Source of the DNA: Halopenitus persicus
GTDB lineage: Archaea; Halobacteriota; Halobacteria; Halobacteriales; Haloferacaceae
Direction: 5' to 3'
Length of the DNA: 64,000 nt
NCBI RefSeq assembly: GCF_002355635.1
Contig: NZ_AP017558.1
Coordinates: 1,984,001-2,048,000 of the forward strand
Numbering within the stretch: the stretch's first letter is position 1; each line of letters starts with the position of its first letter. Positions 26,010 through 34,441 of the stretch are shown here, piece by piece. A program made the translations under genes and the position numbers. Under the pieces are notes generated by a model, which did not search any database, was not told the origin of the DNA, and was given only the letters and a program-made list of their open reading frames with translations.

Positions 26010-27410
26010 TCAGCCGAACGGCCCCTTGCCGCCGCCCATCATCCCGCCGAGGCCGCCGCCACCGCCGCCCTGTTCGAGCTTCTTCATCATCCGCTGCATG
26101 TCGCCGTCGCCCATCCCCTGGAACTGCGAGATGGTGCGTTCCATCATCTTGTGCTGTTCGAGCAGCTCCCGGACCGTCTCCTCCTCGATGCCGGAGCCGC
26201 GGACGATGCGTTCGACGCGCGACTGGCCGATGATCCGCGGGTTCTCGAGTTCCTCGTCGGTCATCGAGTCCATCGCCACCTCGAAGTCACGCATCCGGTT
26301 TTGGGTGACGTCCATCGCGTCGTCGGGCAGCTGGTCCATCATCCCGCCGCCCAGTCCGGGGATCATGTCCATCACCTGGTCGAGCGGCCCCATCTTGTTC
26401 ATCGTCTCCATCTGCTTTTGCATGTCCTTCAGGGTGAAGTTCCCCTCCAGGAGGTCCTCGGGGTCCCAGTCCTCCTCCTCGTCGCCGGTCTCGGCCATCG
26501 CGCGTTCGACGCGCTCGGAGAGTTGCTTGAGATCGCCCATCCCGAGCAGCCGGGAGATGAACCCGGAGGGTTCGAACCGCTCGATGTCCTGGACCGTCTC
26601 GCCGGTCCCGAGGAAGGCGATCGAGGAGTCGGTCTCGTTGACCGCGGTGAGGGCGCCTCCACCCTTGGCGGTCCCGTCCAGCTTGGTGATGACGACGCCC
26701 TCGATGCCGATCGACTGCTCGAACTGGCGCGCCTGCTCCTTGGCACCCTGACCGATCGCCGCGTCGAGCACCAGCAGCGACCGGTCGGGGTCGACGGTGG
26801 TCTCGATCGCCTCGATCTCCGCGATGAGGTCGTCCTCGAGCGCGTGGCGACCGGCGGTGTCGACGATGTGAACGTCCGCGTCGGCGGTCGCCTCGAGGCC
26901 GTCGCGGGCGATCTGTACGGGGTCCTCCCCGTCGGGGTCGCCGTAGAATTCGACCTCCGCCCGCTCGCACATCTGCTTGGCCTGGTCGTAGGCGCCCGGA
27001 CGGAAGGTGTCCGTCTGGATCACCGCGGGACGGAGTCCCTTCTTCGAGAACCACCAGGCCATCTTGGCGGCGGAGGTCGTCTTCCCCGACCCCTGCAGGC
27101 CCGCAAGCAGGATCGTCTGTGACTCCAGGGGCAGCTCGGTGGAGTCGCCGACCAGATCCACGAGCTCCTCGTAGACGATCTTGAGGACGTGGTCGCGGGC
27201 GGTCGTTCCGCCGGGGGGCTCCTCCTCGAGCGCGCGCGTTTCGATCGCGTCCGACAGCTCCATCACGAGGGAGACGTCGACGTCGGCCGACAGGAGCGAC
27301 CGCTGGATCTCCTTGACGATCTCCTCGACGTCGTCCTCGCTCAATCGGGACTTCCCCTGCAGCGTGTCGAGCGTGCCACGGAGGGAACTCCCCAGATCGT
27401 CGAGTACCAT
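26010..27410 (-). CDS. srp54: Signal recognition particle protein SRP54
   Basis: GTPase of 466 residues that binds 7S RNA and signal sequences and docks with FtsY. The N domain (1-95) is followed by the G domain with [10 protein letters not shown] near 107 (G1), [11 protein letters not shown] near 190, and [11 protein letters not shown] near 248 (G4/closing loop). The M domain (about 300-440) is Met-rich and contains the RNA-binding stretch [18 protein letters not shown]. The C-terminus ends in a Gly/Met-rich tail. It lies next to ftsY on the same strand. The 7S RNA gene was not found in this window. Confidence 0.96.
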   Translation of the reverse strand: MVLDDLGSSLRGTLDTLQGKSRLSEDDVEEIVKEIQRSLLSADVDVSLVMELSDAIETRALEEEPPGGTTARDHVLKIVYEELVDLVGDSTELPLESQTILLAGLQGSGKTTSAAKMAWWFSKKGLRPAVIQTDTFRPGAYDQAKQMCERAEVEFYGDPDGEDPVQIARDGLEATADADVHIVDTAGRHALEDDLIAEIEAIETTVDPDRSLLVLDAAIGQGAKEQARQFEQSIGIEGVVITKLDGTAKGGGALTAVNETDSSIAFLGTGETVQDIERFEPSGFISRLLGMGDLKQLSERVERAMAETGDEEEDWDPEDLLEGNFTLKDMQKQMETMNKMGPLDQVMDMIPGLGGGMMDQLPDDAMDVTQNRMRDFEVAMDSMTDEELENPRIIGQSRVERIVRGSGIEEETVRELLEQHKMMERTISQFQGMGDGDMQRMMKKLEQGGGGGGLGGMMGGGKGPFG

Positions 27411-27506
27411 TTACCCGCAGTAGGAGACCCGGACGCTAAAGGCTTTGTTCGTCGCGGTCGTCCGGCGAGGCCGCGCTGACGGTCATCCGGCGGCGGCGAA
27501 CGGACG

Positions 27507-28628
27507 CTACGCCTCGTCGTCGCCGAGGAGCCGATCGACCAGCCGCTCGGGGTCGAACCGCTCGAGGTCGTCGTAGCCCTGGCCGGTGCCGAGAAAGAGG
27601 ATCGGCTTGCCGGTGACGTACGCGATGGAGATCGCTGCCCCGCCGGAGGAGTCGGCGTCGGCCTTGGTGAGAATGGCGCCGTCGACCTCGGCCGCCTCGT
27701 TGAACTCCTCCGCGCGGGTGACCGCGTCCTGTCCGGCGACCGCCTCGTCGACGAACAGCGTGAGGTCGGGATCGACGACGCGGTCGATCTTCTCGAGCTG
27801 GGACATCAGGTCGTCCGAGGTGTGGAGCCGGCCGGCCGTGTCGCCGAGGACGACGTCGACGTCGTTGGCCTTCGCGTACTCCAGGCCGTCGTAGATCACG
27901 GCCGCCGGGTCGCCGCCCTGCTCGTGGCTGATGAGCTTGCGGTCGAGCCGGTCGGCGTGCTCGCGGATCTGTTCGTTCGCGCCGGCCCGATAGGTGTCGC
28001 CGTTGGCAAGCACCGAGGAGTAACCGCGGTCGGCGAGCCACTCCGAGAGCTTCGCGATCGAGGTGGTCTTGCCCACGCCGTTGACGCCGGTGAAGACGAT
28101 GGTGACTGGCTTGTCGGCCTCGGCGATCCGCTCCTCGAAGTCGAACTGGCCGACCGCGATCACGTCCAGCAGCGCGTCGTGCAGCGCCTCCTCGACGAGC
28201 TCGCCGGTCGTCTCGACCTGCTTGCGCGTCTCGCCGAGCATCGTCTCGCGAACGGTGTTGAGGATCGCCTCCGCGACGCTCATCTCGACGTCGCTTTCGA
28301 GCAGCGCCATCTCGAGGTTCCACAGCGGGTCCTCGAGGTCCTCCTCCTCGATGATGATGCGGCCGGTCGCGAACGCCTTCGCGCGCTGGAAGGTGCTCGG
28401 CTCCGCCCCGTCGGCGGACGCGTCCGTCTCGGCTGCCGGGTCGTCGCTCGCGGCGCCGGTAGCGCTGGTGGCGTCCGTGGCGTCGGCAGCCTCGCCCGCG
28501 GCTGGGTCCGCAGCCGCGTCGGCCGATGCGGAGTCCGACGCGTCGGCGGCCGCATCGCTCTCCTCCTCCGTGGTCTCCTCGACGTCCTTGCGGAAGTCGT
28601 TCAGCTTGTCCTTCAGTCCGTCAAACAC
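27507..28628 (-). CDS. ftsY: SRP receptor FtsY
   Basis: SRP-receptor GTPase of 373 residues that delivers ribosome-nascent chain complexes to the membrane. Residues 1-85 form an acidic Ala/Asp/Ser-rich A region, where the repetitive DAADATDATSATGAA-type composition is typical of halophiles. The N domain follows. The G domain contains GVNGVGKTTS (about 183), GDTAGRLH (about 263) and TKADADSSGGAA (about 322). Its partner srp54 follows by 96 nt. The start at 28628 keeps the conserved MFDGLKDKL amphipathic head. Confidence 0.95.
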   Translation of the reverse strand: MFDGLKDKLNDFRKDVEETTEEESDAAADASDSASADAAADPAAGEAADATDATSATGAASDDPAAETDASADGAEPSTFQRAKAFATGRIIIEEEDLEDPLWNLEMALLESDVEMSVAEAILNTVRETMLGETRKQVETTGELVEEALHDALLDVIAVGQFDFEERIAEADKPVTIVFTGVNGVGKTTSIAKLSEWLADRGYSSVLANGDTYRAGANEQIREHADRLDRKLISHEQGGDPAAVIYDGLEYAKANDVDVVLGDTAGRLHTSDDLMSQLEKIDRVVDPDLTLFVDEAVAGQDAVTRAEEFNEAAEVDGAILTKADADSSGGAAISIAYVTGKPILFLGTGQGYDDLERFDPERLVDRLLGDDEA

Positions 28629-28714
28629 GATGATCGCTCCTGGCTGGTCGGCGTTTGGATTCGAGCGTCACGTGACCGTCCCGTCGGCCTCGTCGATCGG
28701 GACCGGTCGGCGGG

Positions 28715-29173
28715 TTACTCGTCGTCGGCCTGCTGCTGCAGCTGCTGCATCTGCTGTTGTTGCATCTGCTGTTGCATCTGCTGGGCCTGCTGTTCGAGCT
28801 CGCTGCTCTCGTCCTCGAGCTCGTCGATCTCCGCCTGCGTCTCCTCGATGCGGTCGTCGAGGGCGTCCTGCTTCGTTCGCAGGGAGTCGATGGCCGCGTC
28901 CTGCTCCTGTTCCGCCGCGTAGTTGCCGCCGAGGGAGACGACGACCTCGTCGATGTCCTGGACCTCGGCACGGACGTGGGCCCCGCCGCCGAGGGGCACC
29001 TGGATCGTCGAGCCGGTCTCGAGGGTCTCGATGGCCTCGACCGCCTCGTCGATCTCGGTTTGTTCCTCGCGGTAGGACTGTACCTCCTCCTCCAGGGCCG
29101 TGATCTGCTCCTCGAGCGCCTGGAGTTCCTGGGAGAGCTGCTGGAGTTCCTGCTGTCCGCCGCCGCCCATCAT
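28715..29173 (-). CDS. pfdA: Prefoldin alpha subunit
   Basis: Chaperone subunit of 152 residues that forms a hexamer with beta subunits and hands unfolded proteins to the thermosome. Two coiled coils (about 10-50 and 95-135) flank the beta-hairpin core IQVPLGGGAHVRAEV and VVVSLGGNYAAE. The C-terminus is a glutamine/methionine run (QQQMQQQ type), longer than usual. Its start overlaps the L18a stop by 4 nt, showing coupling within the ribosomal operon. Confidence 0.93.
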   Translation of the reverse strand: MMGGGGQQELQQLSQELQALEEQITALEEEVQSYREEQTEIDEAVEAIETLETGSTIQVPLGGGAHVRAEVQDIDEVVVSLGGNYAAEQEQDAAIDSLRTKQDALDDRIEETQAEIDELEDESSELEQQAQQMQQQMQQQQMQQLQQQADDE

Positions 29174-29361
29174 GCTGCGGCCTCCTCGGCGGCTTCGATC
29201 CCGTCGAGCTGGATCTTCGTTCGTTTGACGCCGTGCTGGCTCCCGATCAGGGTGTACAGGCGGTCGCGAGCGACGTCCTCGTTCGGGGCCTCGACCGTCT
29301 TGGTGAACTCCTGGTGGCCGTGGCGCGTTCGGAACCGTCCGCTAACCGTGAAGTGACTCAT
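29170..29361 (-). CDS. Ribosomal protein L18Ae/LX
   Basis: Archaeal large-subunit protein of 63 residues (LX, also called L20e or L18a). The sequence MSHFTVSGRFRTRHGHQEF and the later RLYTLIGSQHGVKR match the family. The ATG at 29361 is chosen over a GTG two codons upstream. It overlaps pfdA by 4 nt and follows the aIF6 gene by 62 nt, in the order L39e-L31e-aIF6-L18a-pfdA-ftsY that is conserved in haloarchaea. Confidence 0.9.
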   Translation of the reverse strand: MSHFTVSGRFRTRHGHQEFTKTVEAPNEDVARDRLYTLIGSQHGVKRTKIQLDGIEAAEEAAA

Positions 29362-29423
29362 ATCCACGAATCCGGGAGGGACAGGGAAGTATCTTCCTAA
29401 AGGACGTCACGGGGATGGCGGCG

Positions 29424-30089
29424 TCACTCGACGAAGCCGAGCGTGTCCTCGATGCGTCCGAGCTCCGGGCCGGTCGTGTCCTCGCCGACGACGTAGCCGG
29501 CGTCGTTGGCGACGAGTCCGGACCCGACCAGCGGGCCGCCGTAGTTGATCGTTCCGAGGTCGGCGTAGACGTCGAGGTGCTCCTCGATCGCCTCGAGCTC
29601 CGCCTCCCGGGAGTTCGGGTGGCACAGCGCCCCCGTGTTGTTCGCCACCGCCGCGGTGCCGACGGTCCTGACGTCGCCGAGGTCGCCGCGCTGGACCGGA
29701 ACCTCGAGGACGTCGCGGACGAGCCGGACGGCCTCCCGGTCGAGATCGGGGTGAACGTACGCGCCGTAATCGTTCGCCAGGATCACGTTGCCGGCGGCGT
29801 TGAGCGTGCCGGGGAGTTCACGGACCTCGCGGTCGGCACCCTCCTCGATGCGTCGTTGCTCACGCTCGGTGGCCCGTTCGGAGACGACGACGCCGTTCTC
29901 GTTGCCCGTCGCGAGCGCGCCGACGGTGTTTGACCCGCCCACGGTGGTGGGGACGACGGTCGCCTCCAGCTCCGCGCCCAGATCCGACTGCAGGTCGTCG
30001 TCGATGTCCGGTCGTACCAGGAGGACGTCGTCCGTGACCCGTGCGAACACGCCGACGTACGACGACCCGACGAAGGACGTCCGTAGCAC
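29424..30089 (-). CDS. eif6: Translation initiation factor 6 (aIF6)
   Basis: Ribosome anti-association factor of 221 residues that binds the 50S subunit and blocks premature joining. The protein is built from five quasi-repeats of about 45 residues, each with a turn such as [44 protein letters not shown] and [11 protein letters not shown]. All five are present, so the protein is complete. The gap to the L31e gene is 6 nt. Confidence 0.95.
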   Translation of the reverse strand: MLRTSFVGSSYVGVFARVTDDVLLVRPDIDDDLQSDLGAELEATVVPTTVGGSNTVGALATGNENGVVVSERATEREQRRIEEGADREVRELPGTLNAAGNVILANDYGAYVHPDLDREAVRLVRDVLEVPVQRGDLGDVRTVGTAAVANNTGALCHPNSREAELEAIEEHLDVYADLGTINYGGPLVGSGLVANDAGYVVGEDTTGPELGRIEDTLGFVE

Positions 30090-30095
30090 GAACGG

Positions 30096-30374
30096 TTACT
30101 CCGCGTGCTCTGCTTCGACGATCGGCTCCTCGTCCTCGACGAATCGTGCGGCGCGGACGCGGAGGTCGCTCGGCGGGTTCTGTCGACCGTTGGCCCAGAC
30201 CGCCTCGTTGATGTTCGGGTCCAGGCGGACGTCGTCCTCCTCGACCGAGAAGTGCTGTGCGAGATGCGACCGGATCGTCCGCATCGCGTAGTCGGCGCGC
30301 TGCTGGACGGGCTTGTCCGAGATGCCGCCGATCGGGACCGTGATGACGCGTTCCTCGAAGTCGTTGGTGCTCAT
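30096..30374 (-). CDS. rpl31e: Ribosomal protein L31e
   Basis: Large-subunit protein of 92 residues near the exit tunnel. The features EERVITVPI, RADYAMRTIRSHLAQHF and LDPNINEAVWANGRQNPP are characteristic. A short acidic C-terminal extension (EDEEPIVEAEHAE) is a halophilic addition. It sits between the genes for L39e and aIF6. Confidence 0.95.
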   Translation of the reverse strand: MSTNDFEERVITVPIGGISDKPVQQRADYAMRTIRSHLAQHFSVEEDDVRLDPNINEAVWANGRQNPPSDLRVRAARFVEDEEPIVEAEHAE

Positions 30375-30384
30375 GTATCGGAAC

Positions 30385-30537
30385 CTACTCGTCGAGGTCG
30401 CTGCGCCGCCAGTTACGCCGCTTGGGGTTGCGGGTGACGTTCATGTTCGTCTTCATCATAACCCACGCCGGGACGCGCTGGTTCTGGCGCTCCTTCTTGG
30501 CCAGACGCTTCTTCTTGGCCTTCGATTTCTTACCCAT
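30385..30537 (-). CDS. rpl39e: Ribosomal protein L39e
   Basis: Very basic 50-residue protein lining the ribosomal exit tunnel. [19 protein letters not shown] and the [18 protein letters not shown] segments are those of archaeal L39e. The ATG at 30537 is chosen because the family begins at MGKKS; an ATG 14 codons upstream lies over the promoter. It is the first gene of the translation operon. Confidence 0.95.
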   Translation of the reverse strand: MGKKSKAKKKRLAKKERQNQRVPAWVMMKTNMNVTRNPKRRNWRRSDLDE

Positions 30538-30561
30538 AGTGGCCCGTACTTTCCGCGGCGC

Positions 30562-30570
30562 GGTTAAAAC
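30562..30570 (-). promoter_or_regulatory. TATA box of the L39e-L31e-aIF6 operon
   Basis: Minus strand GTTTTAACC is centred about 28 nt before the L39e ATG, giving a leaderless operon transcript. Confidence 0.5.
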
Positions 30571-30636
30571 CTCTTCCATCCTGACCAGCCGGGGGAACGG
30601 CGAACGGAGAGGTAGTCGAGGAAGCGGTCGTCGCGG

Positions 30637-30939
30637 TCACACGCCCGACGCCCTGCCGATCGCGGCGGTAACCGTCCGCAACACGTCCCGACCCGGCGCC
30701 CGGTCCCGGACCGGCGCATCCCCGAGATACGACACCAGCGCGTCACGCAGCGCGGAGAGCTCGGCCGCATCGAACGGCTCGTCGTCCTCGATCTTTTCGA
30801 GCAGCCGACGTTCGACCGGCTGGGTCTCACCCGCCTCAGTCGCCTCGCGTCCCGAGCGAACGAGCGCGGCGTGTGCGACCCATGCCCCCTTCCGGGAGAG
30901 GTCGAGGGTCGTCGACCCCTCGTGAGCTGATGTCGTCAT
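30637..30939 (-). CDS. Conserved haloarchaeal hypothetical protein
   Basis: Protein of 100 residues with no membrane segment or cysteine. It is mostly helical in appearance: LSRKGAWVAHAALVRSG, PVERRLLEKIE, AAELSALRDALVSYL and GRDVLRTVTAAIG. It lies upstream of L39e on the same strand, a position I associate with a small conserved haloarchaeal protein, but I cannot assign a function. Acid balance and codon use are normal for a real gene. Confidence 0.65.
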   Translation of the reverse strand: MTTSAHEGSTTLDLSRKGAWVAHAALVRSGREATEAGETQPVERRLLEKIEDDEPFDAAELSALRDALVSYLGDAPVRDRAPGRDVLRTVTAAIGRASGV

Positions 30940-31123
30940 CGTGGGGCACTACGAACCCCGGGTGATAAAAGTATGTGTGTCATTACCACGGGGAGACGTC
31001 GGACTCGGCGGCCGGACGCCGTCGGGCTCGCTCGTCCGGCCGGATCGAGAACGCGGACGACTCGAGACCGCTGACCCGAGTGCGAAAACGGACGACCACG
31101 AGCGCGCAAGCGAATCGGGCGTG

Positions 31124-32302
31124 CTACTCGAAGGCCGCGATCCCGGTGAGATCCTGGCCCAGAATGAGGGTGTGGATGTCGTGGGTTCCCTCGTAGGTGT
31201 AGACCGTCTCCAGGTTCGCGAGGTGCCGCATCGGCGAGTAGTCGGTGGTGATCCCGTTGCCGCCGAGCATCTCGCGGGCCACCCGGGACTGCTCGCGGGC
31301 CATCCGGACGTTGTTCCGCTTCGCCATCGAGACGTGTTGCGGACGCAGGTCGCCGCGTTCCTTCAGCTCGGCGAGTCGATGGGCGAGCAGCTGGCTCGTC
31401 GTGATCTCGGTGGCCATCTCGGCAAGCTTCTGCTGTTGCAGCTGGAATCTGGCGATCGGGCCGCCGAACTGCTCGCGGTCGGTCGCGTACTCCCGAGCCG
31501 TCTCGAAACAGTCGCGCGCGGCGCCCACGGCACCCCATGCGATGCCGTAGCGGGCCTGCGTGAGACACGACAGCGGGCCCTTCATCCCCTCGACGTCGGG
31601 GAGGACGTTGGACTCGGGAACGCGGACGTCCTGCAGGTCGATCTCGCCGGTGATCGACGCCCGCAGCGACAGCTTCTCCGTGATCTTGTTGGTCGTTACG
31701 CCGTCCCGGTCGGTCTCGACGAGGAAACCGCGGACCGGGGCGTCATCGGCGTCGCCGTCCGTCGCCGAGCGGTCCCGTGCCCAGACGACCGCGACGTCCG
31801 CGATGGGTGAGTTCGTGATCCACGTCTTCGTGCCGTTGAGCACGTATTCGTCGCCGTCCTGCTCCGCGTGCGTCTCCATGTTCGACGGGTTCGACCCGTG
31901 CTCGGGTTCGGTGAGTCCGAAGCAGCCGACCGCCTCGCCCGTGCCGAGGTCGGGAAGCCACTCTTCCTTCTGGTCCTCGCTACCGAAGGCGTGGATGGGG
32001 TACATCACGAGCGCGCCCTGAACGCTGGCCATCGACCGCAGCCCCGAGTCGCCGGCCTCGAGCTCCTGCATCAACAGCCCGTAGGCCGTCTCCGAGACGT
32101 TCGGCGAGCCGTATCCCTCGAGATTCGGCGCGTAGAACCCGAGCTCCCCCATCTCGGGAATGAGATCGGTCGGGAACGTTCCCTCCTCGAAGTGATCGCC
32201 GATCTCGGGGCGGACCCGCTCGTCGACGAAGCGGCGGGCCGTGTCCCGGATCATTCGCTCCTCCTCGCCCAGCTCCGCCTCGAGTCCCACGTAATCGAGC
32301 AT
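31124..32302 (-). CDS. Acyl-CoA dehydrogenase, glutaryl-CoA dehydrogenase-like
   Basis: FAD enzyme of 392 residues with the full acyl-CoA dehydrogenase fold. CFGLTEPEHGSNPSNMET and TKTWITNSPIADV form the FAD/substrate-binding beta domain. The C-terminal YTYEGTHDIHTLILGQDLTG carries the catalytic Glu in the position and context of glutaryl-CoA dehydrogenases. It would feed electrons to electron-transfer flavoprotein, encoded at 61.6 kb. An ATCTTTTGCC element about 25 nt upstream suggests a leaderless transcript. A lysine/glutarate route is possible; BKACE at 37 kb acts on a related pathway. Confidence 0.88.
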   Translation of the reverse strand: MLDYVGLEAELGEEERMIRDTARRFVDERVRPEIGDHFEEGTFPTDLIPEMGELGFYAPNLEGYGSPNVSETAYGLLMQELEAGDSGLRSMASVQGALVMYPIHAFGSEDQKEEWLPDLGTGEAVGCFGLTEPEHGSNPSNMETHAEQDGDEYVLNGTKTWITNSPIADVAVVWARDRSATDGDADDAPVRGFLVETDRDGVTTNKITEKLSLRASITGEIDLQDVRVPESNVLPDVEGMKGPLSCLTQARYGIAWGAVGAARDCFETAREYATDREQFGGPIARFQLQQQKLAEMATEITTSQLLAHRLAELKERGDLRPQHVSMAKRNNVRMAREQSRVAREMLGGNGITTDYSPMRHLANLETVYTYEGTHDIHTLILGQDLTGIAAFE

Positions 32303-32426
32303 TGTTCGAACTCACGGCGACGACGGCAAAAGATGTTTGCAAACGAGTCACACGGACCTTCACGATCGATCGTCTGTGAAACCAGGGGCCCCGACGACAC
32401 GACGGGGGGACCAGTGGCGACACGTT

Positions 32427-32489
32427 CGAGAACCGGAACACCTCGAGAACCGGAACACCTCGAGAACCGGAACACCTCGAGAACCGGAG
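32427..32489. repeat. 17-bp tandem repeat, 3.6 copies
   Basis: CGAGAACCGGAACACCT is repeated from 32427 with period 17 and ends exactly at the stop codon (TCA at 32490-32492) of the minus-strand amidotransferase gene. Confidence 0.9.
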
Positions 32490-33230
32490 TCAGTCGTCCG
32501 CGCTCGATCCGGCGACCGATCGCTCGGTTCGCCGCGAGCGACCGGCGTCCTCGGAGACCCGCCGAACGTGGTCGGTGAAGTTCTCGAAGACCTGCTTGGC
32601 CTCACAGGCCGCCTCGTAGTTCTCGGGCGTGATCTCCGCTATCGCGGCGTCGACGCGGGCGTCGCCGATCCGGTCGCGCTTCCCGTCGGCGACGTCGGCC
32701 GCGGTCTCCATATCGTACTCGGGGTGGAACTGCAGCCCCCAGTTGTGGCCGGCACGGAAGGCGTGCACCCCGTACTCGTTCTCCGCGAGGAGCTCGGCGC
32801 CGGGCGGCAGATCGACGACGGCATCCCCGTGGGAGGTGAAGACGGTGAACTCCTCGTCGATCCCCGCGAAGATCTCGTCGCCGTGGTGGGTGATCTCCGA
32901 GTAGCCGAGCTCGAAATCGTCCATCCCGGCGACCCGCCCGCCGAGCGCCTCCGCGAGCACCTGGTGACCGTAACAGATCCCCAGCGTCGGGATCCCCCGG
33001 TCGGTCGCGGTGGCGACGTACTCGACCAGCGGCGGGATCCACGCCTCGTCCCAGTAGACGGAGGAACGGGACCCGGTGATGACGACGGCGTCGAAGTCGT
33101 ACCCGTCGGGCAGCTCCCCCTCGGCGGCGTGGAACTCGACGAGGTCGGCGTCCAGCTCCCGCCGGAAGTTCCGACGGGTGTTCGCGGCGTCGTGGGCCGC
33201 GTTGAGCAGTGCGACGCGGAGTCGTGTCAT
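32490..33230 (-). CDS. Class I glutamine amidotransferase (GMP synthase-like)
   Basis: Protein of 246 residues. The nucleophile cysteine is in GICYGHQVLAEALGG (near residue 81), and the His-Glu pair is in LQFHPEYD (near residue 168), so the glutaminase triad is complete. It stands alone without a synthetase domain, like the haloarchaeal proteins annotated as GMP synthase glutamine amidotransferase-like. The ATG at 33230 (MTRLRVALLNAA) begins the first beta strand; the longer frame is antisense to the hydrolase region. The final 20 residues are Arg/Ser-rich and unconserved. Confidence 0.85.
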   Translation of the reverse strand: MTRLRVALLNAAHDAANTRRNFRRELDADLVEFHAAEGELPDGYDFDAVVITGSRSSVYWDEAWIPPLVEYVATATDRGIPTLGICYGHQVLAEALGGRVAGMDDFELGYSEITHHGDEIFAGIDEEFTVFTSHGDAVVDLPPGAELLAENEYGVHAFRAGHNWGLQFHPEYDMETAADVADGKRDRIGDARVDAAIAEITPENYEAACEAKQVFENFTDHVRRVSEDAGRSRRTERSVAGSSADD

Positions 33231-33300
33231 TGCATCCGCGTAGCTGCCTGGGGGTGAAAACGGTTGTGTCCGTTCCGAACGCTGCCGTGACTCCGGACGG

Positions 33301-34089
33301 TCAGTCCTCGTCCCGGTCGGCGTGGTCGGCGAGCCAGCCGAGGAGCGCGTCGTTGAGCGCGCCCGAGGCCTCGATCCCGGCGAGGTGACCGACGTCCTCG
33401 ATCGGCCGAAACGTTCCCCGCGGAAGCCCGTCGGCGAGCCGGCGGCCGTGCTCGACCGGACAGACCGCGTCGGCGGTTCCGTGAAGCACGAGCGTCGGCA
33501 CGGTGAGCTCGTACAACCGGTCGGATCGGTCGGCGTCGGCCAACGCCGCTCGCTGGGCCGCAGCCGTCTCCGGCGGCGCGTCCTCCGCGATCCGCCAGTC
33601 GACGATCCGGTCGACTGCGTCGGGGTGCGCCGTGCGGAACCGGTCGGATAACAGCGCGGTCGTGGACGCCTCGACCGCGGCACGGTCCGTCGGGTCGGTC
33701 CATAGGGAGTCCGGATCCAGCGCGTCGCCGTCGGCCGGCGTGCCGATGACGGCCAGACTCCGAACGCGGGCGGAATCCATCGCGGTCGCGATCGCGATCA
33801 GACCGCCGAACCCGTACCCCACGAGGTGGACCGATCGGCTGCCGACCTCGGCGATGACGGCCTCCAGGTCGCCCACGAGGTCGTCGAAGGCGTACGGGCC
33901 CGCGGGCTCGTCCGACCGATCGATCCACCGGGGCTCGGGCGTCACCGCGGCGTACGGACCGGCGATCGCGCCGTGTTGCCAGGCGAATTGCCAGACGCCC
34001 AGCCCGACGTCGCCGACGAACACGACCGCCGGTCCCTCCCCCGCAATCTCGTACCGGATCGACACGGACCCGTTGACGGCAGATGGCAC
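33301..34089 (-). CDS. Alpha/beta hydrolase lacking the usual nucleophile
   Basis: Protein of 262 residues with the alpha/beta-hydrolase fold. The nucleophile elbow, normally GxSxG, reads VHLVGYGFGG, so the serine is replaced by glycine. The acid (LHGTADAVCP) and histidine (EDVGHLAG) positions of the triad appear kept. The cap region lies around residues 120-185. It may be a non-catalytic binding protein or use another residue; a sequencing error would need a Ser codon changed to GGG. It is 70 nt upstream of the amidotransferase gene on the same strand. Confidence 0.8.
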   Translation of the reverse strand: MPSAVNGSVSIRYEIAGEGPAVVFVGDVGLGVWQFAWQHGAIAGPYAAVTPEPRWIDRSDEPAGPYAFDDLVGDLEAVIAEVGSRSVHLVGYGFGGLIAIATAMDSARVRSLAVIGTPADGDALDPDSLWTDPTDRAAVEASTTALLSDRFRTAHPDAVDRIVDWRIAEDAPPETAAAQRAALADADRSDRLYELTVPTLVLHGTADAVCPVEHGRRLADGLPRGTFRPIEDVGHLAGIEASGALNDALLGWLADHADRDED

Positions 34090-34183
34090 GAACGTCGATC
34101 GGTCCGGGCGCGTGTTGACGGTTACGGAGATCGGTCGCGACGATCGATGGGTTCATTGACACGACCACACATATCGACCGCGT

Positions 34184-34390
34184 ATGCCACTGTGCGCCCG
34201 ATGTGACGAGGAACTCGAGGCGGGGGCCGGATTGCTCGCGCGGATCGGGATCGGGAGCCTCGACGGGTACGAATGTTCGACCTGCGGGACGCTGCTGTGT
34301 TCGGACTGTTTCAACGAGCGGACGCTCGAGCTGGCCGGGTCGACGCACGACCGCTGCCCGGCCTGCGAGGGAACGCTTCGAAAGCGGTGA
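34184..34390 (+). CDS. Small multi-cysteine zinc-finger protein
   Basis: Protein of 68 residues with four CxxC-type pairs: CARC (4-7), CSTC (about 30-33), CSDC (about 39-42) and CPAC (about 58-61). The pattern can bind two zinc ions, as in RING-like or treble-clef cross-brace domains. No other motif is present. It converges with alaS, with 51 nt between stops. Function unknown; protein or RNA binding is plausible. Confidence 0.75.
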   Translation: MPLCARCDEELEAGAGLLARIGIGSLDGYECSTCGTLLCSDCFNERTLELAGSTHDRCPACEGTLRKR

Positions 34391-34441
34391 CCGACGGCCG
34401 AGGGTCCGTCACGGCGGTGCCGGCACCACGGAAGCGCCCCG

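Noticed and set aside
26560-26590. tRNA T-arm-like GGTTCGAACC
   Set aside because: It lies inside srp54 coding sequence (Phe-Glu-Pro codons); no acceptor or anticodon stem surrounds it.
32603-33683. Longer amidotransferase start upstream of 33230
   Set aside because: The upstream part is Arg/Ser/Pro-rich and antisense to the alpha/beta hydrolase gene region; the fold starts at MTRLRVALL.
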